Of a stretch of 25,044 bases of DNA, positions 22,099 through 25,044 are shown in pieces. The DNA is from a virus: the IMG/VR virus record IMGVR_UViG_3300030099_002608, positions 1 to 25,044 of that record; one strand, written 5' to 3'. The notes beneath the pieces were generated by a model that worked only from the letters and a program-made list of their open reading frames with translations, did not search any database and was not told the DNA's origin. Within the stretch, counting starts at the first letter, position 1. Each line of letters starts with the position of its first letter. The position numbers and the translations under genes were made by a program.

Positions 22099-22333
22099 GC
22101 CCCTCGAAATAGGGATTGTGAACCGCTGGCGGTGGGAAGTTGTTGCGCCAGTTTCGTCTGTTCGCATCGGGGAGACAAGTAAAGAACTTGTCAAAAGTAA
22201 GCAGGCTGTGGATTACCTGCGCCTCGTTACCATCTTTGTTGGTAAAAACGAAAAAGAGTGTAAAAGGTGGCTTGACACACACCGTCACATCTTGGTAAAA
22301 CTGGGTATTCCCTACGAAGTTGGTAGCTTGTAG
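22049..22333 (+). CDS. Hypothetical protein (94 aa)
   Basis: The protein has three in-frame Met codons at the start (22049, 22055 and 22061; ATGACGATGACTATGACG), so the true start is uncertain; GGAAG about eight bases before the first favours 22049. It is basic, with a possible beta-alpha-beta body: EIGIVNRWRWEVVAPV, a helix (SKELVKSKQAVDYLRL), a strand (VTIFVG) and a second helix (KECKRWLDTHRHILVKLG). Its 5' end overlaps the RHH-like gene by 50 bases. No family recognised. It is the last gene before a strong intrinsic terminator. Confidence 0.65.
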   Translation: MTMTMTGDRVKHNLKTKPLEIGIVNRWRWEVVAPVSSVRIGETSKELVKSKQAVDYLRLVTIFVGKNEKECKRWLDTHRHILVKLGIPYEVGSL

Positions 22334-22359
22334 GGGGTGACGTTGTTGTGTGTGTGGAG

Positions 22360-22394
22360 AGCAGGGCTGGATTTTTCTGGCCCTGTTCTTTTTT
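22360..22394 (+). terminator. Rho-independent terminator
   Basis: AGCAGGGC (22360-22367) pairs with GCCCTGTT (22380-22387) with one G-T pair, forming an 8-bp GC-rich stem with a 12-base loop, followed by C and six T residues (22389-22394). It would end transcription of the three genes that start at 21756. Confidence 0.85.
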
Positions 22395-22397
22395 GTA

Positions 22398-22426
22398 TTG
22401 ACGCCGTTTCTTTTTATCGATATGGG
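22398..22426 (+). promoter_or_regulatory. Candidate promoter for the second small-gene cluster
   Basis: TTGACG (22398-22403) matches five of six bases of a -35 box and is followed at the ideal 17 bp by TATGGG (22421-22426), a weak -10. It lies immediately after the terminator and before the strong SD of the next gene, where a promoter is needed. The ATTGAC core is shared with the divergent region. Confidence 0.45.
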
Positions 22427-22445
22427 TTATGTATCGCAACAAGGA

Positions 22446-22460
22446 GGATGACGATGACTA
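22446..22460 (+). repeat. 15-bp direct repeat over a gene start, copy 2
   Basis: This is the second copy of GGATGACGATGACTA (first at 22047-22061), overlapping the SD and start codons of the two-span membrane protein gene. Confidence 0.6.
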
Positions 22461-22735
22461 GGTTATATCAACTGGTGATGGACAGCGCAAAGAACCCACT
22501 GTCCAACATCCCCGACCTCAACACCCGACATATGATCATGCAAGTTCTTGCGTGGATGTGGTGTATAATCTTTTCGTCATGGGTGGGATCGATTGTCGTG
22601 TTTGGTGTCAGTGCGCTTGTTCACGCAATCCTGCTTGCTGGCATTTTTATCACGTTGGGTGTGTTTGAGACTGCCAAGCGTAGGCCGCAGTATTTCGGTG
22701 GTTTAGGTCGAGGCAATGGAGGTGAGCATGAGTAA
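22454..22735 (+). CDS. Two-span membrane protein (hypothetical)
   Basis: The 93-aa protein has a soluble start (MTRLYQLVMDSAKNPLSNIP), two hydrophobic segments (about 28-50, containing AWMWCIIFSSWVGSIVVFG, and 52-72, containing HAILLAGIFITLGVF) and a basic, Gly-rich tail (TAKRRPQYFGGLGRG). Both ends are probably cytoplasmic. AGGAGG is six bases before ATG 22454, which decides the start; an ATG at 22448 abuts the SD too closely. It leads the cluster after the terminator and promoter. A holin-like or host-envelope role is possible; no lysis enzyme is adjacent. Confidence 0.75.
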   Translation: MTRLYQLVMDSAKNPLSNIPDLNTRHMIMQVLAWMWCIIFSSWVGSIVVFGVSALVHAILLAGIFITLGVFETAKRRPQYFGGLGRGNGGEHE

Positions 22736-22892
22736 ACTATGGGAAGCCACAGTGATTGTGGAATATGTGTTTGAATGTGACGGCAAAGATTTTGATGAGG
22801 CACACGAGGACGCAGTGCAAACCATATGGGATGCAGACAATATGTCGACTTGGAAAATCCATCTTAGAGAAATGGAAAATAAGCATGAGTAA
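22728..22892 (+). CDS. Hypothetical small protein (54 aa), possible paralogue of the next gene
   Basis: The protein starts MSKLWEATVIVEYVFECDGK, followed by an acidic helix (FDEAHEDAVQTIWDADN) and a strand (TWKIHLREME): a beta-beta-alpha-beta pattern. GGAGGTGAG lies directly upstream of the ATG, inside the previous gene. It overlaps both neighbours by eight bases at ATGAGTAA junctions. Function unknown. Confidence 0.72.
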   Translation: MSKLWEATVIVEYVFECDGKDFDEAHEDAVQTIWDADNMSTWKIHLREMENKHE

Positions 22893-23076
22893 GCGATTTT
22901 TTATCGAAGTTACTTTAGTTTCGTTCGGCGGTAAGCTAACGATTGATGTGTACGCCGGTTCCGAAAAGCAGGCGTGGGAAAAAGTAAACGACCTATTATC
23001 CCGCAGGCTGTGCGAATTAAAAACAGTTGCTGTTTGGAATGATGTCGGTCCTTTATTGGAGAGTGAGAATGAATAA
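22885..23076 (+). CDS. Hypothetical small protein (63 aa)
   Basis: The protein starts MSKRFFIEVTLVSFGGKLTI, then VYAGSEKQAWEKVNDLLSRR and a final strand (CELKTVAVW). This is the same beta-beta-alpha-beta layout as the preceding gene, also starting MSK and also ending in a Glu-rich tail, so the two may be diverged copies. The ATG at 22885 is fixed by the ATGAGTAA overlap with the upstream stop; the open frame extends further upstream over that gene. No function known. Confidence 0.72.
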   Translation: MSKRFFIEVTLVSFGGKLTIDVYAGSEKQAWEKVNDLLSRRLCELKTVAVWNDVGPLLESENE

Positions 23077-23209
23077 ACTGTGGCACAGGGTGAGGGACTA
23101 CTACCTCACGCACGACGGCATAGAGATGTTGTTGCTGGCGTGCATGTGGGGTTCTTTGGCATGGATGGCCTATCACGCTGTCGTCGGTATTGTAAGGAGG
23201 TTCTTCTGA
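23069..23209 (+). CDS. 46-aa single-span membrane protein (hypothetical)
   Basis: The protein has a basic start (MNKLWHRVRDYYLTHDG), one hydrophobic span (about 18-40, containing EMLLLACMWGSLAWMAYHAV) and a short basic end (GIVRRFF). It overlaps the upstream gene by eight bases (ATGAATAA), and its TGA shares a base with the ATG of the zinc-finger protein downstream. It is the fourth tiny membrane protein of the window. No family recognised. Confidence 0.7.
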   Translation: MNKLWHRVRDYYLTHDGIEMLLLACMWGSLAWMAYHAVVGIVRRFF

Positions 23210-23535
23210 TGGAAAACCATGTCGAATCTTGTCACTGCTGGCACTGTGGCGGCTACGGCAAAGTCGCTTACACAAGGGCTGTTCCCGATCCGATCTGCGG
23301 CGGCGACCTTGTCGAGGAGTACGGTCACTGCCACGACTGTGATGGCAGCGGGGGATTGTATCGCGCCAAGCTAACACAGACGACGGTAATCCGTGCCTTC
23401 TTGACACAAGCGAAACACGCTCTGGAAGATATCGAACTTAATTCGACAGACCTTGACACGATCTACAGTAAGATTGATGATCTTGTCGGTGACGTTGAAC
23501 GCTACGAAACAAAGGTAGGTACACGGGATGAATGA
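23209..23535 (+). CDS. Protein with two DnaJ-type CxxCxGxG zinc motifs
   Basis: In this 108-aa protein, CWHCGGYG lies near the start (about residues 10-17, inside SCHCWHCGGYGK) and CHDCDGSG lies at about 42-49, separated by a short charged loop. Two CxxCxGxG repeats form one zinc-binding half of the DnaJ cysteine-rich region. The C-terminal half is helical and acidic (FLTQAKHALEDIE, SKIDDLVGDVERYETK). AAGGAGG eight bases before the ATG is one of the strongest SDs in the window. No J domain is present, so it is not a co-chaperone in the usual sense. The phage polymerase carries the same type of motif pair. Role unknown. Confidence 0.8.
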   Translation: MENHVESCHCWHCGGYGKVAYTRAVPDPICGGDLVEEYGHCHDCDGSGGLYRAKLTQTTVIRAFLTQAKHALEDIELNSTDLDTIYSKIDDLVGDVERYETKVGTRDE

Positions 23536-23674
23536 AAACGACTGGGTAATTGTGTACGCTCCCGACGCTGATGAATGGCAAGTGTCTGATGGCCCTGTCG
23601 GTGAGCGTAGCATGTCATATGATTTTCAAACACGAAAGGAAGCGGAAGAATGGGTAAAGTATCTGACTGGCTAA
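23528..23674 (+). CDS. Hypothetical small protein (48 aa)
   Basis: The protein starts MNENDWVIVYAPDADEWQVS and ends in a helix (TRKEAEEWVKYLTG). It is acidic, with an N-terminal strand and a C-terminal amphipathic helix. The ATG lies in an eight-base overlap with the upstream stop (ATGAATGA), in line with the junctions before it. No family recognised. Confidence 0.65.
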   Translation: MNENDWVIVYAPDADEWQVSDGPVGERSMSYDFQTRKEAEEWVKYLTG

Positions 23675-23820
23675 TCGAAATGGAAGAGGACGCATCGTAC
23701 ATGACGCGCCAAGAGTTCATCGACAAACACGGTGAAACAGTGATCGACATGTACGACGAACTGCAGTTGAAGTGGCAATACGATCACGCCGAACCGGGAG
23801 AGCCTGACGATGTGGGTTGA
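23650..23820 (+). CDS. Hypothetical small acidic protein (56 aa)
   Basis: The protein starts MGKVSDWLIEMEEDASYMTR and continues QEFIDKHGETVIDMYDELQL; it is probably two or three helices, strongly acidic. AAGGAAG about seven bases before the ATG supports the start. It overlaps the previous gene by 25 bases and the next by 11. Nothing in the sequence identifies a function. Confidence 0.68.
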   Translation: MGKVSDWLIEMEEDASYMTRQEFIDKHGETVIDMYDELQLKWQYDHAEPGEPDDVG

Positions 23821-23992
23821 TCCAGAAAACGACCCGAACCTCGAAAGTGTCGTCGACAAACTTGGCACGCTCAATAGACAAATCGACGACGCTTACTGGG
23901 TGGGCGACTTCATCAATCCCAACATCACAAACGAGGCAAAACGCTTACGCAGACTGTTGCTGGAGGGTAAACTGTGGGAACCAAAGTTCTGA
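23810..23992 (+). CDS. Hypothetical small protein (60 aa)
   Basis: The protein starts MWVDPENDPNLESVVDKLGT and ends with a basic helix (EAKRLRRLLLEGKLWEPKF). GGGAGAG about nine bases upstream of the ATG is an adequate SD. It overlaps the preceding stop by 11 bases and the GTG start of the zinc-ribbon gene by 19. No family recognised; helical protein-protein contact is plausible. Confidence 0.68.
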   Translation: MWVDPENDPNLESVVDKLGTLNRQIDDAYWVGDFINPNITNEAKRLRRLLLEGKLWEPKF

Positions 23993-24153
23993 CAAATGAC
24001 AAACGCACGACGCTATCGTTTGATTACGTTTGCGATAAGTGCGGCGAACCGGCCATGACCCGCGAGGGTGACCGGCTCCGCTGTCCGTCCTGTTGGCTGC
24101 GAGAAAAGGGACAACAAATAAAACAGCTTGACCATAGCGGATATCGGCCCTAA
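23974..24153 (+). CDS. Zinc-ribbon protein with GTG start
   Basis: The 59-aa protein has paired CxxC motifs, Cys20/Cys23 in YVCDKCGEP and Cys37/Cys40 in LRCPSCWLR, forming a treble-clef or zinc-ribbon-like site. The C-terminus is basic to neutral (REKGQQIKQLD). GTG at 23974 is chosen because GGAGG lies seven bases upstream; an ATG at 23995 is in a different frame and does not read through these cysteines. Such small zinc ribbons in phages may bind nucleic acid or host transcription proteins; the target is unknown. Confidence 0.75.
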   Translation: MGTKVLTNDKRTTLSFDYVCDKCGEPAMTREGDRLRCPSCWLREKGQQIKQLDHSGYRP

Positions 24154-24195
24154 TGTTGCCGCAACGATTAGGACACACGACAAGGAACAAACGAC

Positions 24196-24441
24196 ATGAA
24201 AAAACGTATACACATAAACCAGCACGTCATCCGCGCCAACAAAAAGAACGGCACGAACGATCCGGCGATCACTGTAAAAACGTATAAGGAAAATTTTTAC
24301 GCTCATCGCGTCGGGATTAGTGGGCCATCGTCTGTTGTTTACTCACCGGATAAGCCGCTAAGTTGTGGCGCTCATGTGTGGATTGAGACTAACGAAACAG
24401 TAATAGCACATGGCGGCAAAAAGGTGAAAATCCTACGATGA
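24196..24441 (+). CDS. Conserved small phage protein (81 aa), unknown function
   Basis: The protein starts MKKRIHINQHVIRANKKNG and contains GPSSVVYSPDKPLSCGAHVW followed by an acidic strand (IETNETVIAHGG). I recall very similar INQHxIRxN and VYSPDKPLxCGAxVW segments in small proteins of many phages and some actinobacterial genomes, all unassigned. AAGGAA nine bases before the ATG fits an SD. Forty-two bases separate it from the zinc-ribbon gene, holding no gene; its stop overlaps the next start as ATGA. Confidence 0.8.
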   Translation: MKKRIHINQHVIRANKKNGTNDPAITVKTYKENFYAHRVGISGPSSVVYSPDKPLSCGAHVWIETNETVIAHGGKKVKILR

Positions 24442-25044
24442 CAAAACAGGCCACGCTAATCGATCACGAAAAGATGATCTACAATATTACCAGCGTCTAC
24501 CGTGACGCCGACGAAACGCAGCATGCGGATGGTTTGTTGTGGTATGACAATGCACAGAAGGCGGCGTATCGTATCGCGTTAAAATATGACGTTCCTGTTT
24601 ATATCGCTGTTGCTGTTATCGCCGCGCTTTCACCTAACAACAAATGGTCACGCAACTTGATAAATGCCGACGCTTTAATCGGTGCCTTTGTTAATGGTGA
24701 CGGCATCGACGCGGTGAAAGTCTGCACATATAACAAGATGAAACAGAAGGCATGGGACATCTTGGCGGCGCGTCCGGACTACGACGGCGCAAAACGTATG
24801 CTGAAAGGGCAAAAGATTACGTCGTTCTTTTGTGACATCATGGGCGAGTTCAACGTGACAATCGATGGACACGCCCGAAACATCGCTTATGGTGAGCGTG
24901 TCAGCTTGAAGGACGACCGGTCGAACATTGGCATCCGTGAATATCGCGCTTTACAAGCTGCATATGAGGCGGCAGCGGAACGGCTCGGCCTCATGCCCTA
25001 CCAACTACAGGCGATCACTTGGCGCGTCTGGCGCGACCGGCACG
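24438..25044 (+). CDS. Conserved phage protein resembling HhH-GPD DNA glycosylases (partial, runs off the window)
   Basis: At least 202 codons are visible with no stop. Key segments: AVIAALSPNNKWSRNLINAD, then CTYNKMKQKAWDIL, LKGQKITSFFCDIMG and VTIDGHARNIAYGER. Read against endonuclease III, these align in order with its LSxxTxxxxxN helix, its KAxxI helix, the GVGxKTA hairpin (here KGQKITS) and the VDTHVxR strand that holds the catalytic Asp (here TIDGHARN). This suggests a base-excision DNA glycosylase or a catalytically altered relative; no Fe-S cysteines can be judged because the C-terminus is missing. I know this as a recurrent unnamed phage family; the glycosylase link is my inference from motif order. 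Confidence 0.75.
   Translation, partial: MTKQATLIDHEKMIYNITSVYRDADETQHADGLLWYDNAQKAAYRIALKYDVPVYIAVAVIAALSPNNKWSRNLINADALIGAFVNGDGIDAVKVCTYNKMKQKAWDILAARPDYDGAKRMLKGQKITSFFCDIMGEFNVTIDGHARNIAYGERVSLKDDRSNIGIREYRALQAAYEAAAERLGLMPYQLQAITWRVWRDRH

Noticed and set aside
23989-24004. Tandem TGACAAA at 23990 as an operator related to the divergent region
   Set aside because: It lies inside overlapping coding sequence and the match is short; probably chance.
24154-24195. Short hairpin GTTGCCGCAAC after the zinc-ribbon gene as a terminator
   Set aside because: Only a 4-bp stem and no T-run follows.
1-25044. tRNA genes, integrase or attachment sites, insertion sequences
   Set aside because: No cloverleaf-like GTTCRANYC-containing segment, recombinase motif or terminal inverted repeats were found by reading both strands; absence by eye is not proof.

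Overview
This window looks like part of the genome of a lytic, tailed, marine-type bacteriophage, most likely a podovirus. Four observations support this. There are two opposing gene blocks packed with ATGA-type start/stop overlaps. There is a T7-style replication and recombination set, with separate primase, DnaB-like helicase, 3'-5' exonuclease, family A DNA polymerase and a T7 endonuclease I-like resolvase. There is a B12-dependent ribonucleotide reductase with MazG. There is also a set of very long, alanine-rich virion-type proteins. The polymerase carries two DnaJ-type CxxCxGxG motifs inside its domain. From memory, that insertion is the hallmark described for SAR116 phage HMO-2011 and its relatives, so an HMO-2011-like phage of a marine alphaproteobacterium is my best guess; it was not tested by any search. 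No integrase, tRNA, CRISPR array, insertion sequence or RNA polymerase gene is visible.

Layout. (1) Positions 1-10720, plus strand: a small coiled-coil plus membrane-anchor protein, then five probable virion proteins (442, 136, 210, 967 and 1671 aa) and a 61-aa basic Gly/Met-rich protein. (2) Positions 10717-21644, minus strand: one near-continuous operon read from right to left. It runs primase, helicase, two tiny genes, exonuclease, polymerase, a probable ssDNA-binding protein, Cas4/RecB-like nuclease, an unknown, T7 endonuclease I-like resolvase, an unknown, MazG, DUF3310, class II ribonucleotide reductase, two small membrane or exported proteins, a third PD-(D/E)XK-like nuclease and a terminal small gene. 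The two blocks meet tail to tail, sharing a CTAG that serves as the stop of both last genes inside a 14-bp palindrome. (3) Positions 21645-21755: a divergent control region with repeated TGACAAACC motifs. (4) Positions 21756-25044, plus strand: a train of at least 13 small accessory genes. These include a basic 46-aa protein, a ribbon-helix-helix-like protein, a two-span membrane protein, a second protein with paired DnaJ-type zinc motifs, a zinc ribbon and, running off the right edge, a protein resembling HhH-GPD DNA glycosylases.

How the genes fit together. The minus-strand operon supplies replication (primase, helicase, split exonuclease/polymerase, SSB candidate), DNA processing and host DNA breakdown or recombination (three PD-(D/E)XK-type nucleases) and dNTP supply (NrdJ, MazG). 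The plus-strand left block builds the particle. The right-hand small genes look like an early or host-interaction region expressed away from the replication operon. Seven or eight genes shorter than 60 codons are annotated here because they fit the overlap pattern and have sensible protein features; several start sites were moved inward on the strength of Shine-Dalgarno (SD) sequences or ATGA overlaps.
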